Assembly: GCF_015714725.1 (NCBI RefSeq)
Contig: NZ_WBKM01000374.1
Location: 21,819-85,818, forward strand
Direction: 5' to 3'
Source: Nostoc sp. WHI
GTDB lineage: Bacteria > Cyanobacteriota > Cyanobacteriia > Cyanobacteriales > Nostocaceae
DNA length: 64,000 nucleotides
Shown: positions 41,618-50,604 of the stretch, piece after piece
How the letters are laid out: each line of letters begins with the position of its first letter
Position numbering within the stretch: the stretch's first letter is position 1
Translations under genes and position numbers: made by a program
The notes under the pieces: generated by a model
Seen by the model: the letters and a program-made list of their open reading frames with translations, nothing else
The model's database searches: none
Told to the model about the DNA's origin: nothing

Positions 41618-42709
41618 CTAAAATCCCATAGCTTCGGCTACTGCTCCCAACTCAGGCGCGATGCCCTGTTTAAATCGACTGTGATTGTGTTTAATTGCTG
41701 TATCTGGGTCTTTTAGACCATTACCAGTCAGGACGCAAACTACGGTTGCCCCTGTGGGAACTTGGTCTTTTACTTGCAACAAGCCGGCTACAGAAGCGGC
41801 GCTAGCAGGTTCGCAGAAGATGCCTTCTGATGCTGCCAAAAGTCGATAAGCATCAAGAATTTCGGCATCGGTAACAGCATGGAAATTTCCCTGACTTGCG
41901 GTTTGGGCTGCGATCGCTAAGTCCCAACTAGCAGGGTTGCCAATGCGAATTGCTGTCGCTAAAGTTTCGGGATGCGCCACTGGCTTACCATGTACAAAAG
42001 GAGCTGCACCTGCGGCTTGAAATCCCATCATCTTGGGTAGGCGATCGCACTTTCTGGCTTGATGATATTGACAAAATCCCATCCAATATGCTGTGATATT
42101 TCCGGCATTGCCCACGGGTATACACACCCAGTCTGGGGCATCACCCAGCACATCGACAATTTCAAAGGCTGCTGTTTTCTGCCCTTCCAGGCGGTAGGGA
42201 TTGACTGAATTCACCAAAGTTACGGGATAGGTTTCGGCCATCTTGCGGACAATTTCCAGCGCTTGGTCAAAATTACCTTTAATTGCCAATACTTCTGCAC
42301 CGTATAGTAATGCTTGGGCTAACTTGCCCAGTGCCACATAACCGTCGGGAATCAGCACAAAGGCATTCATCCCCCCACGCCTAGCATAGGCGGCGGCGGC
42401 GGCTGAGGTGTTGCCCGTGCTGGCACAAATTACTGCTTTTGCCCCTGCTTCCTTGGCCTTGGAAATTGCCATAGTCATCCCCCGGTCTTTGAAGCTGCCG
42501 GTGGGATTGAGACCATCGTATTTTACAAAAACACGCACTTGTCTACCAATGCGTTCTGCGATCGTTGGCACTGGTATTAGGGGTGTGTTTCCCTCAAACA
42601 AAGTAACAATCGGTGTTTTTTCGCTGACAGGCAAGTATTCACGATAGGCTTCTATCAGTCCAGGCCAGGGTTGGCGATGAGATTTAGCGACAGACAGGCT
42701 CAAAGTCAC
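41618..42709 (-). CDS. thrC: Threonine synthase (short, zinc-ribbon-free form)
   Basis: The protein has 363 aa. It is a PLP enzyme converting O-phosphohomoserine to threonine. The PLP lysine lies in NPTGSFKDRGMTMAISKA, the phosphate loop in CASTGNTSAAAAAYA, GNAGNITAYWMGF supports the cofactor, and GNPASWDLAI and EPASAASVAGLL are family signatures. The N-terminus lacks the cysteine ribbon of the second threonine synthase at 48768-50072. One of the two may serve another phosphorylated or homoserine-type substrate. It is monocistronic; the upstream 595 bp are gene-free. Confidence 0.9.
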   Translation of the reverse strand: MTLSLSVAKSHRQPWPGLIEAYREYLPVSEKTPIVTLFEGNTPLIPVPTIAERIGRQVRVFVKYDGLNPTGSFKDRGMTMAISKAKEAGAKAVICASTGNTSAAAAAYARRGGMNAFVLIPDGYVALGKLAQALLYGAEVLAIKGNFDQALEIVRKMAETYPVTLVNSVNPYRLEGQKTAAFEIVDVLGDAPDWVCIPVGNAGNITAYWMGFCQYHQARKCDRLPKMMGFQAAGAAPFVHGKPVAHPETLATAIRIGNPASWDLAIAAQTASQGNFHAVTDAEILDAYRLLAASEGIFCEPASAASVAGLLQVKDQVPTGATVVCVLTGNGLKDPDTAIKHNHSRFKQGIAPELGAVAEAMGF

Positions 42710-43304
42710 GGGATTTAAAATTTATTAATGTATGGATTGGATATTTAGAAAGGGTGGCATAGGAAAGCGCAGGATGGGGAAGAGGAAAAAAATGAATTTT
42801 TCTTTGCCAGTTCCCAAATAGTCCGCTAATTCCAAAAGAATATTATTTTTTGTAGTGCGGGCGTTTTACTTGCCATTTTTATTTTATTTAGAATGTCAGT
42901 TTATCATAACCGCCACGGCGACCTTCGGTTTAACGAATTAGCCTGGGAATGCTGAGAAAGTGAAAAATGATCGACTTTTTGAGGGATAAACAAGTTTTCA
43001 GTGCGTAAGTCCTGATATAGTCTAAATGTAATTTATTGCGTAAATTCTCTAAAGACGGTGGTAATAATTAATCAGACTATAATCGACAGTCTAGCAATTA
43101 AGTACCATCAATTGGACGGAAACCTTTGCACATTTGGGGCAATATTTTCTTAGGAACACAGCCATTATAATCACCGTCTTTTATGATTGAACCTGAAATC
43201 CATTAGAGTAATTGATTGAAAATATACAATTATTTAATAAACCTTAAAAGAGGATTATTATAATATTTCTAGTGGTGTGAGTTAAGTTTTGGATTTAATT
43301 AGTG
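42710..43304. other. Gene-free stretch
   Basis: No protein or RNA gene is recognised. A remnant of the ACTTACGCA repeat end lies near 43005. The sequence is AT-rich toward 43300, where AAAGAGGATTATTATAATATTT may supply promoter or ribosome-binding elements for the small gene that follows. Confidence 0.5.
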
Positions 43305-43493
43305 ATGCCTACTTATTTATCTAGTGTCTCCGATCGCGAGTCCCAAACCAACTGGGTCAGTAAGTTAACTAAGTCTTATTATCAAGACGATCAGCAAGCT
43401 AAACTTATACATTTACAAGCCGAGGTGGATTCTCTGTTGCAGCAGCTAGAAAACCTGAAGCAGCAGCGTTTGGTCGCTACTAGCCAAAAATAA
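43305..43493 (+). CDS. Small coiled-coil protein, unknown
   Basis: The protein has 62 aa from ATG 43305 (a GTG at 43302 directly precedes it). A polar N-terminus (PTYLSSVSDRESQTNWVSKLTKSYYQDD) leads into one amphipathic heptad helix (QAKLIHLQAEVDSLLQQLENLKQQR). It resembles small conserved cyanobacterial proteins of unknown role. The gene stands alone between a long spacer and a 29-bp interspersed repeat. Confidence 0.55.
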   Translation: MPTYLSSVSDRESQTNWVSKLTKSYYQDDQQAKLIHLQAEVDSLLQQLENLKQQRLVATSQK

Positions 43494-43512
43494 TAAGTCA
43501 GTTTTGTAGATA

Positions 43513-43541
43513 GCGATGTCTACGACGGGCTACGCCTACGC
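43513..43541. repeat. 29-bp interspersed repeat, copy 4
   Basis: Identical to the copy at 8605-8633, in the same orientation. Confidence 0.85.
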
Positions 43542-43579
43542 TTTTCCCCGCGCTAATGTAAACTTTAGTAACAGGCTTG

Positions 43580-45943
43580 CTATTCAAAGCGCTGAGTTTT
43601 CTGTGACCAGCGCTTCAGACTATATTTGTCAGCATTTTCGACTAATAAAGCTAAGGATTGTACGCCTGAAAGTTTAGCGATCGCAGACAGTCTTTGACGA
43701 TAATTTCCTTTAAAATCCGTGTAAATCACTTCATTACTATCAGACAAAATTATAGTCCGGTTACGGGTTAGCTTTGTATTTTCCCCTTGAATTTCAGGTG
43801 TAGACTGATTCAAGGATGCGATCGCTGCTGCTGAAATAGTCAGTATTATCTCTGGCTGAGTATTATTTGTTAAATCAATTACTTGAACAGGCCAATCACC
43901 CAACTTTTCCTGCATCTGCTCAAAGCTAGGAATAGCACCAGGCAAAATCTCACCGGATTGCTGTAAAGATTGCCACACACTCGATAGCATTACCTTAACC
44001 CCTTGGGGATTTTGTTGATGCAGTTCTTGGAGAGTGATTGGAGATGGTTGCACCCATTCCAGTGCAGCATTTGTCAGGGCTAGAGGTCTGCGTTGAAAAA
44101 CATCGTTTTGATTCTCCAAAATTTTTGGGCTAGCAACTAATAGACGGAAGATTTTCCCCTGTAGTTGCACCGCTTTGATAGCGGCTGTAGTAATTTGCTG
44201 TTCTCCGTTTGGCAACCAGACTACAATCTGGATTGCAGGGTCAGAACTGATTCCCAAAGTTTCCCAGAAAAATTTAGCAGGGAAAGTTTTGGGTGGGTTC
44301 AAATTCTCAAAGGGGGAATTTAGCCAGCGTTTCCCGTCATTAAATGCACTCACCTCCACTTGGTACCAAACTTGGTTATCTATGAGTTTCAGGTCTGCTG
44401 TGGAATTTGGTTGTAACCACTCCGTACTGTTAACTTGAGTGATTGGTTGGACTGTACCGACAATTTGACTAGGGTGAGTAGAAGATATTCGCGACTTTGT
44501 AACCCCACCATTGAGTCTTTTTAACAAACCTTGAATATAGGCAAGGTTATCTTCTGTAATTTTTGGTTGCGTCTTTAACCAAGAATTAGCATATCCTTCT
44601 CCTCGCTGAACTGCTAAAATTAGGGCTGCCCAAGCTTGCACCTTTTGTTGATTTGGGTTTACCCGCAACGCCGCAGCTGTGCGATTCCATAACCGATTTT
44701 TATCAGCTTTGAGTAGGGTGACAATTTCTTGGGCATTATGATGTGGTGACGCTTCAAACACCTGTAAGGCTTTTTCCCAGCGACCATCAATTAAATCTGC
44801 CAGCGCTTGTTGACTAGGACTTGCCCAATTTTTATCAGCTTGAATTTTGGTAAGTTGGGAGTGTAAGCGAATCAAATCCATTTGTGCTTGCGCCGCTTCT
44901 GGCAAAACTCTTTTGCGCTGTTTTTGAATGAACTTCAACCACTTAAAAGCTGGTGTCCACAGCCCACTACGGGCAATTGACAAAGCATTTTGATACGCAG
45001 AATCCTTAAGGGCTGGTAATTGGAGGGAAACTACCTCCAATTGAATTGGTTTGAAGAATAACTTGAGAGGCTTGACTTGGTAAACCTGTAAGTACGGTTC
45101 TAAACCCACTGTTTGATCGACAACTAACTCTTTAGTATTATTACCAGTTACCTGCTGCCATTTGGGCAGTTGTCCGTTCGGACTAGTCCAAGACAACATT
45201 TGTAGTAAATTGGTGCGTTCTGGATTGTAGTATACGATGTGACCGTAGGCGATCGCACCAGTTCCTTGTTGGCGCTGACCCCGCAAATTAAACCAAACCC
45301 CTGGTGATGGTGTACCGTCTTCAAAGCGTTGCACTTCAGTTAAAGGTAGGTAAATACTGATATCTTGGGGTTCTGATCTTCCATCAAGCAAGGGAGAAAT
45401 TACAAAGGCTTCTTCTGGGCCAGTTACAGGTAATTGAGTCGCTAAATAGTAGTAATTTTCTGACCGAGATTTAAACTCTAACTCTTGTGAGCGTTGGTAA
45501 ACCCTCAGTTCAACAAGTTCTTCACAATTAGATTGACAATTAGCACGTTGCTGAAAAACTGGCAATAAAAATGAGTTTTCCGCATCCTGATGCAAAGGCA
45601 GAGATTTCCCGATTATTTGCTTTTTTTTACTCAAATCGAGTTGAATTTGTTTGAGGCTTTGAGGGCGTTCGTGATTACCCAGGGGGATTTGTGCCCATGC
45701 AGGTAAAATTTTATTTAGCCAGCTGACCTGATCTGGATTGAAGATGAAGAGAACGCTAATCCAGGCAAAAGCCATAATTAGACTAGCACTACTTAAGAGA
45801 ATTGCGATTGCTAACGTTGACGATAACCAACTTCCCCGTTGCTGCTTTTTCTGGGGTTTTTTGGCGACACGTTTCATCGCACCTGTATGAGGTTTATTTA
45901 CTTTAGAAGCTTTTGGCGTCAACTTGCGTGAGCGATTTGCCAT
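43580..45943 (-). CDS. Large single-pass membrane protein, unknown
   Basis: The protein has 787 aa from ATG 45943; the TTG four codons earlier is disregarded. A very basic N-terminus (ANRSRKLTPKASKVNKPH..KKPQKKQQRG) precedes one membrane helix (STLAIAILLSSASLIMAFAWISVLFIF, about 41-67). The bulk of the protein would then be periplasmic. It contains a helical, solenoid-like stretch (ALSIARSGLWTPAFKWLKF.., ALADLIDGRWEKALQVFEA) and a later beta-rich part. No catalytic motif is recognised. It looks like a conserved cyanobacterial envelope protein. It is divergent from the porin gene at 46178. Confidence 0.65.
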   Translation of the reverse strand: MANRSRKLTPKASKVNKPHTGAMKRVAKKPQKKQQRGSWLSSTLAIAILLSSASLIMAFAWISVLFIFNPDQVSWLNKILPAWAQIPLGNHERPQSLKQIQLDLSKKKQIIGKSLPLHQDAENSFLLPVFQQRANCQSNCEELVELRVYQRSQELEFKSRSENYYYLATQLPVTGPEEAFVISPLLDGRSEPQDISIYLPLTEVQRFEDGTPSPGVWFNLRGQRQQGTGAIAYGHIVYYNPERTNLLQMLSWTSPNGQLPKWQQVTGNNTKELVVDQTVGLEPYLQVYQVKPLKLFFKPIQLEVVSLQLPALKDSAYQNALSIARSGLWTPAFKWLKFIQKQRKRVLPEAAQAQMDLIRLHSQLTKIQADKNWASPSQQALADLIDGRWEKALQVFEASPHHNAQEIVTLLKADKNRLWNRTAAALRVNPNQQKVQAWAALILAVQRGEGYANSWLKTQPKITEDNLAYIQGLLKRLNGGVTKSRISSTHPSQIVGTVQPITQVNSTEWLQPNSTADLKLIDNQVWYQVEVSAFNDGKRWLNSPFENLNPPKTFPAKFFWETLGISSDPAIQIVVWLPNGEQQITTAAIKAVQLQGKIFRLLVASPKILENQNDVFQRRPLALTNAALEWVQPSPITLQELHQQNPQGVKVMLSSVWQSLQQSGEILPGAIPSFEQMQEKLGDWPVQVIDLTNNTQPEIILTISAAAIASLNQSTPEIQGENTKLTRNRTIILSDSNEVIYTDFKGNYRQRLSAIAKLSGVQSLALLVENADKYSLKRWSQKTQRFE

Positions 45944-46177
45944 ATTAGTTTTCAATCAATTCGGTGAGTCTTTTTGGAATTGGGCATTGGGTACTGGTTC
46001 TTCTCCCTTTGCCTCTAAAAAGTTCCAGTACTTAATACCCTGTTATACTCGTCCTTTCAAAAGTTGCCCAGAAGCATTAAGTCTAAATTTTAAATAAAAT
46101 CAGTAAATTTACTCATGTGAATAATACATGAGTACGAATACACTCTTCGCTTAAGTATGTGAGCAGAGTGTAAAAAG

Positions 46178-47893
46178 TTGAAAGGTAAACTTATTAGCCG
46201 CAGCCATCGCAAAATCTGGATGCTCGCATGGTTACTAATTGCGGGAGTAAACGGGGTTGCACAAAAAGCACTAGCGCAAGAGTACACAGACACAATAACT
46301 ACTCAGGAGACAGGAGTTAAGAGCGATAATATTATTCCCTTATCTTCATCGCCCCTCCTTTCCCCAGAAGATCCGATGGCGCAAGTTACATCGGTTTCTC
46401 AACTCAAGGACGTACAACCCAACGACTGGGCATTCCAAGCATTGCAGTCTTTGGTAGAACGCTATGGTTGTATAGCGGGTTATCCAGATAGCAGCTATCG
46501 TGGTAATCGTGCATTAACTCGCTATGAATTTGCCGCCGGTGTGAATGCTTGTTTAGATAGAGTTAACGAGTTAATCACTACAGCCACCAGCGATTTACTC
46601 ACCCGCGAAGATTTAGCAATATTACAAAAATTACAGTCAGAATTTGCCCCTGAATTAGCTACTTTGCGGGGTCGTGTTGATAGTTTAGAGTCCAAAACCG
46701 CCGAAATCGAAGCCAACCAATTCTCAACAACAACGAAACTCGGTGGACTACTGATAGTTGGTATTCAAGGACGGACTAACAATCGTGGTGATGTTAATCC
46801 TAGAGATGGGCAAAAAGATACAGATGATGCAGGGACAAACACTAATGTTATGTCTCTGGCGCAGCTATATTTAACTAGTCAAATCACTCCCCGTAGTTAC
46901 TTATTTACGGGTCTTTTAGATGGTAAAGGTACTACTACGCCGAGATTTACTAATAGTGTTTCTCGGAATGATGTTTTACTTGGCTACGAATTTGCTACAG
47001 ATAGCTTGATTGTAAGTGACCTTAATTTTCATTGGCTGGTAACAGATAATTTAGCAGTGATGGTGGGAACAGAAGGCGTAAGTATGCCAACTGCTTTCCG
47101 AGGCCCCAATCGGGTAGAAAGTGCTGCAACAGGGCCGCTATCTTATTTTGCCCAAAGAAACCCAATTTTAAATATGGGATATGGTCACGGTGGTATAGCT
47201 ATTGATTGGCAATTTGCTAAACGCGCCAGTTTGCAAGCAATTTATACCAGTTATCAACCAGGAAATCCTGGCCAACGTAGCGGTTTATTTGATGGAACCA
47301 CCACTACAGGCGTGCAATTATTGCTGACACCGGCTGATACTTTAGATTTCAGTTTATATTACGTTAACAATTATTCTTCAGATGGTTGTTTATTAACTTT
47401 TGTTGGCGATGAATGCTTAACTGCCGTTAATACCAGTACTGGACAATCAGCACCTCTGCAAACCAACGCTGTAGGTGCGACTGTAACTTGGCAAATTTCA
47501 CCCCGGATTAGCGCAGGTGCGTGGGGTGGTTATACTAGATCTTATATTCCGGGGCGATCGGGAAATGTAGAAACGACTAATTATATGGTGTTTCTGAATT
47601 TCCCTGATTTATTTGCTAGAGGAAATTTGGGCGGAATTTATGTCGGTCAACCTCCTAAAATCACCAGTAGCGATCTACCTGTAGGGAATAATGTCCCTGA
47701 TTTTGTCAATACAGGTTTAGGACGTGCAGGTGGACAGCCAGGAACGACTACTCAAATTGAGGCATTTTATCGTTTTCAGCTAACAGATAACATCAGCATT
47801 ACACCTGGCATCATTCATATCTTGGAACCTGGTCACACACCAGATAGCGACTCAGTTACCATCGGTATTCTGCGGAGTACTTTTCTTTTTTAA
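46178..47893 (+). CDS. SLH-domain OprB-type outer membrane porin
   Basis: The protein has 571 aa. The likely start is TTG 46178, which keeps a basic n-region before the signal sequence (HRKIWMLAWLLIAGVNGVAQKALAQ); ATG 46220 is the alternative. An SLH domain at about 75-135 (VQPNDWAFQALQSLVERYGCIAGYPDSSYRGNRALTRYEFAAGVNACL) anchors it to peptidoglycan-linked polymer. A coiled coil (about 150-185, LATLRGRVDSLESKTAEIEANQF) follows, then a beta-barrel to the C-terminal Phe (GILRSTFLF). Relatives act in uptake of small solutes, including iron or sugars. The specificity is not visible. Confidence 0.88.
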   Translation: MKGKLISRSHRKIWMLAWLLIAGVNGVAQKALAQEYTDTITTQETGVKSDNIIPLSSSPLLSPEDPMAQVTSVSQLKDVQPNDWAFQALQSLVERYGCIAGYPDSSYRGNRALTRYEFAAGVNACLDRVNELITTATSDLLTREDLAILQKLQSEFAPELATLRGRVDSLESKTAEIEANQFSTTTKLGGLLIVGIQGRTNNRGDVNPRDGQKDTDDAGTNTNVMSLAQLYLTSQITPRSYLFTGLLDGKGTTTPRFTNSVSRNDVLLGYEFATDSLIVSDLNFHWLVTDNLAVMVGTEGVSMPTAFRGPNRVESAATGPLSYFAQRNPILNMGYGHGGIAIDWQFAKRASLQAIYTSYQPGNPGQRSGLFDGTTTTGVQLLLTPADTLDFSLYYVNNYSSDGCLLTFVGDECLTAVNTSTGQSAPLQTNAVGATVTWQISPRISAGAWGGYTRSYIPGRSGNVETTNYMVFLNFPDLFARGNLGGIYVGQPPKITSSDLPVGNNVPDFVNTGLGRAGGQPGTTTQIEAFYRFQLTDNISITPGIIHILEPGHTPDSDSVTIGILRSTFLF

Positions 47894-47934
47894 TTTTGCT
47901 TTCATATCAAGTTCGGCAAATCACTTACGATATG

Positions 47935-48050
47935 TCATTGCGAATGCAACGTACTCCTACGGAGAAGCAAGCTACGCGCTTGCGTCTCGTAGAGAAGTGG
48001 AATGAAGCAATCGCAAAGTTTTGGGATTGCCACGCTCCGCTCGCAATGAC
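47935..48050. repeat. REP-like palindrome (TGTCATTGCGA family)
   Basis: It begins TGTCATTGCGAATG and ends CGCTCGCAATGACATAAG, with an inner GAAGCAATCGCAAAG motif like the 38-kb copy and a CGTCTCGTAGAGAAG repeat. No gene is seen in 47894-48409. Confidence 0.75.
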
Positions 48051-48104
48051 ATAAGTCTTAAGTCGAACATGATATCACTCAAATAAAAGACGGCATAAAT
48101 AATC

Positions 48105-48210
48105 CAATACGGTTCAATTAAGAGTTATTGGTGTATGTAGTCGGTCTTTGAAGACGTGATAAATCACGTTTCTATATGAAGGCTTTGGGCTTATGTGAAC
48201 TGTATTGATG
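48105..48210. mobile_element. MITE-like element, CCAATAC family, copy 4 (different core)
   Basis: The ends CCAATACGGTTCA and TGAACTGTATTGATGG match the other family members. The core carries TCTTTGAAGACGTGATAAATCACG instead of the C/G-rich palindrome; the same core occurs without ends at 29911-29975. Confidence 0.65.
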
Positions 48211-48409
48211 GTCAACTTCAGCCAAAATACGGGAGAAAATCTCGTTTCCAGGATCTAAGAAGCAAATGCTGGCTGCATCGTCTCTGCTGCGAGTAAAGGA
48301 GGCGGAGCCTCTTGATGGCATTCCCAGTCTGAGACTGGGAACGAGGCAACGAGGCAATCTCTCGAAGGTTTGTCTAGTGCGGCTTCTGCTTTATTTGATG
48401 TTCTCTGTA

Positions 48410-48685
48410 TTAACCACCAGCGACAGCAGGGACAATACTGACTTCATTGCCATCTTGTAGGGCTGTATTTATGCCATCCAAATAGCGGATATCTTCGCTA
48501 TCAACATAAAAATTTAGAAACCGACGTAGCTCTCCCTTTTCATCGCACAACCGCGATTTAATCCCAGGAAAGCTTTCTTCTAAGGAGTCCAATAATTCAG
48601 CAATGGTGCTGCCATTGGATTCTAGAGTAGCTTGGTTATTGGTCAAATTTTGAAGAGCAGTAGGAATTAAAACTTTTACAGCCAT
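48410..48685 (-). CDS. MoaD/ThiS-like protein adjacent to threonine synthase
   Basis: The protein has 91 aa from ATG 48685. It has the beta-grasp pattern MAVKVLIPTALQNLTNNQATLESNGSTIAELLDSLEESFPG, then RRFLNFYVDSEDIRYLDGINTALQDGNEVSIVPAVAGG with the terminal Gly-Gly. The insertion of SEDIRYLDGINTAL before the end is typical of the sulfur-carrier group that accompanies amino-acid synthases. It lies 82 bp after thrC on the same strand. A role in sulfur transfer for amino-acid or cofactor synthesis is likely, but the acceptor is unknown. The spacer carries GGAGTTA/GGAGTGA heptamers. Confidence 0.8.
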   Translation of the reverse strand: MAVKVLIPTALQNLTNNQATLESNGSTIAELLDSLEESFPGIKSRLCDEKGELRRFLNFYVDSEDIRYLDGINTALQDGNEVSIVPAVAGG

Positions 48686-48767
48686 AGAAGTAAAAAATGA
48701 AGAGTGAGGAGTTAGGAGTGAGGAGTTAGGAGTTATGAATAAAAAACTCATAACTCATAATTCATAA

Positions 48768-50072
48768 CTAAACGAGGACTTGTTGCCATTCCAAGCGATC
48801 TAGAGTACGCGATCGCTCTAGAGCCCGTTCAAAACTATCGAGTTTAGCATCAATAGTCAAGGGTTCGCCAACGTAACCTTGAATTGCTTCTTGGGTTTTC
48901 AGACCATTACCAGTGATGTAAACTACGGTAGTTTCATCTGGATCAATCTTGCCAGCTTCTACTAATTTTTTCAGTACTGCAACTGTTGTACCACCAGCCG
49001 TTTCTGTGAAGATACCTTCGGTTTCTGCCAGCAGCTTGATGCCATCAATAATTTCTGCATCATTGACTGATTCAATGTTACCGCCAGTCTTCTTAGCTAC
49101 ATCCACCGCATAAATGCCGTCTGCTGGGTTGCCGATCGCAATGGATTTAGCAATTGTATTCGGTTTCACTGGCTTAATAAAGTCGCGCCCTTCTTTAAAT
49201 GCTTGGGCGATGGGTGAACAACCTTCAGCTTGAGCGCCGCTAAAACGGACATTCTTGCCTTCTACTAAACCAACTTCGACAAATTCTTTGAACCCTTTAT
49301 AAATTTTTGTAAAGAGGGAACCAGATGCCAAAGGAGCAACGATATGGTCAGGTAGCTCCCAACCTAGTTGTTCTGCAACTTCAAAGCCTAGTGTCTTAGA
49401 ACCTTCGGAGTAGTAAGGACGCAAATTAATATTGACAAAACCCCATCCGTATGTATTAGCAACTTCCGAACAGAGACGATTTACTTGGTCGTAGTTGCCC
49501 TTGACAGCCATCAGGGTGGGACTGTAGATTAGGCTACCGATAATTTTACCTGCTTCTAAATCTGCGGGGATGAATACACAGCAGTCTAAACCGGCATGAG
49601 CTGCGATCGCAGCTGTAGAATTTGCCAAGTTACCGGTGCTAGCGCAAGAAACAGTAGTAAAACCCAACTCCCGTGCCCTGGAAAGGGCGACTGACACGAC
49701 CCGATCCTTAAAGCTAAGAGTGGGCATATTAACGGCATCATTTTTTATATAAAGCTTATTTAAACCCAGGCGACGGGCAAGACGGTGGGAACGAACCAAG
49801 GGAGTCATACCAGTTCCCACATCTATAACATTGTCAGTTGCAACAGGCAAAAAGGGACGGTAGCGCCAAATTGAATTGGGGCCAGCTTGAATTGTTTCAC
49901 GAGTGACGGTCTGACGTAGGGCGCTGTAGTCAAACTTTACTTCTAATGGTCCAAAACATAACTCACAAACATTCTTGGCTTTGAGTTCATATTCAGCACC
50001 ACATTCCTTACATTTCAAGGCTTGAAAGTAGGCAGTGCTGGTTGGTGTTTGGGTTTTGATTGCCTGAGTCAT
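48768..50072 (-). CDS. thrC: Threonine synthase (long form with zinc ribbon)
   Basis: The protein has 434 aa. An N-terminal four-cysteine ribbon is present (CKECGAEYELKAKNVCELCFGPL). The PLP lysine lies in TLSFKDRVVSVAL, the phosphate-binding loop in CASTGNLANSTAAIAAHA, and IGNPADGIYAV and TETAGGTTVAVL are further signatures. It makes threonine from O-phosphohomoserine. It is the second threonine synthase of the window and the only one paired with a sulfur-carrier gene. AGGGAAAG lies 5-12 nt before the ATG. The cotranscribed small protein suggests a wider role than threonine supply. Confidence 0.9.
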   Translation of the reverse strand: MTQAIKTQTPTSTAYFQALKCKECGAEYELKAKNVCELCFGPLEVKFDYSALRQTVTRETIQAGPNSIWRYRPFLPVATDNVIDVGTGMTPLVRSHRLARRLGLNKLYIKNDAVNMPTLSFKDRVVSVALSRARELGFTTVSCASTGNLANSTAAIAAHAGLDCCVFIPADLEAGKIIGSLIYSPTLMAVKGNYDQVNRLCSEVANTYGWGFVNINLRPYYSEGSKTLGFEVAEQLGWELPDHIVAPLASGSLFTKIYKGFKEFVEVGLVEGKNVRFSGAQAEGCSPIAQAFKEGRDFIKPVKPNTIAKSIAIGNPADGIYAVDVAKKTGGNIESVNDAEIIDGIKLLAETEGIFTETAGGTTVAVLKKLVEAGKIDPDETTVVYITGNGLKTQEAIQGYVGEPLTIDAKLDSFERALERSRTLDRLEWQQVLV

Positions 50073-50395
50073 AAACTAGCTTTCCCTGTTTGTCCGTCAA
50101 CTGTCGTTTGATAGTAACACGAGGAAAAATACCAGTCAAACATACCCGACAAAAATTATCGGGTATAGTGCGTGTAAAATAAAATATTTTAGTAGTATTT
50201 TATATTAGTAGTTTCTGCGTTGATTATGTACAGGGGCTTGGGGAGCGAGAATGAGGCGTAGACTCCCCGATTTTATCTGTCTAATGTAGGACTTTATATC
50301 ATGTCCGTTTAAATGCTTGTCATTGCGAGGGTCGCGTGGCAATCTCAAAACCTTGCGATCGCAACTCTTGGAGATTGCCATGCGAACATTTCCTG
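50073..50395. other. Spacer with REP-like unit
   Basis: 50318-50390 carries a CTTGTCATTGCGAGG..GAGATTGCC unit of the TGTCATTGCGA family, here a variant type. I see no gene in the spacer. Confidence 0.55.
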
Positions 50396-50557
50396 AATTT
50401 ACCTGACTTTTCACGTTATGTGGAAAAGCCCACGAAAAACCTAACCCCCTAACCCCCTTCCCGACGCGGGAAGGGGGAAAATTCAAAGTCTCTCTCCTTT
50501 TAGAAGAGAGATTTAGAGAGAGGTTTTCCAGATACCGTGAAAAGTCAGCTGAATTTA
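50396..50557. mobile_element. MITE-like inverted-repeat element
   Basis: The ends AATTTACCTGACTTTTCACG and CGTGAAAAGTCAGCTGAATTT are inverted repeats. The core has CCCCCTTCCCGACGCGGGAAGGGGG and CTCTCTCC/AGAGAGAG stems (arms only named). It is non-coding and lies 48 bp before the pentapeptide gene. Confidence 0.72.
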
Positions 50558-50604
50558 CAGGGGTGAGCGTGTAGTAAAATTTGCTCACCTCCGTAAAGTG
50601 CAAT

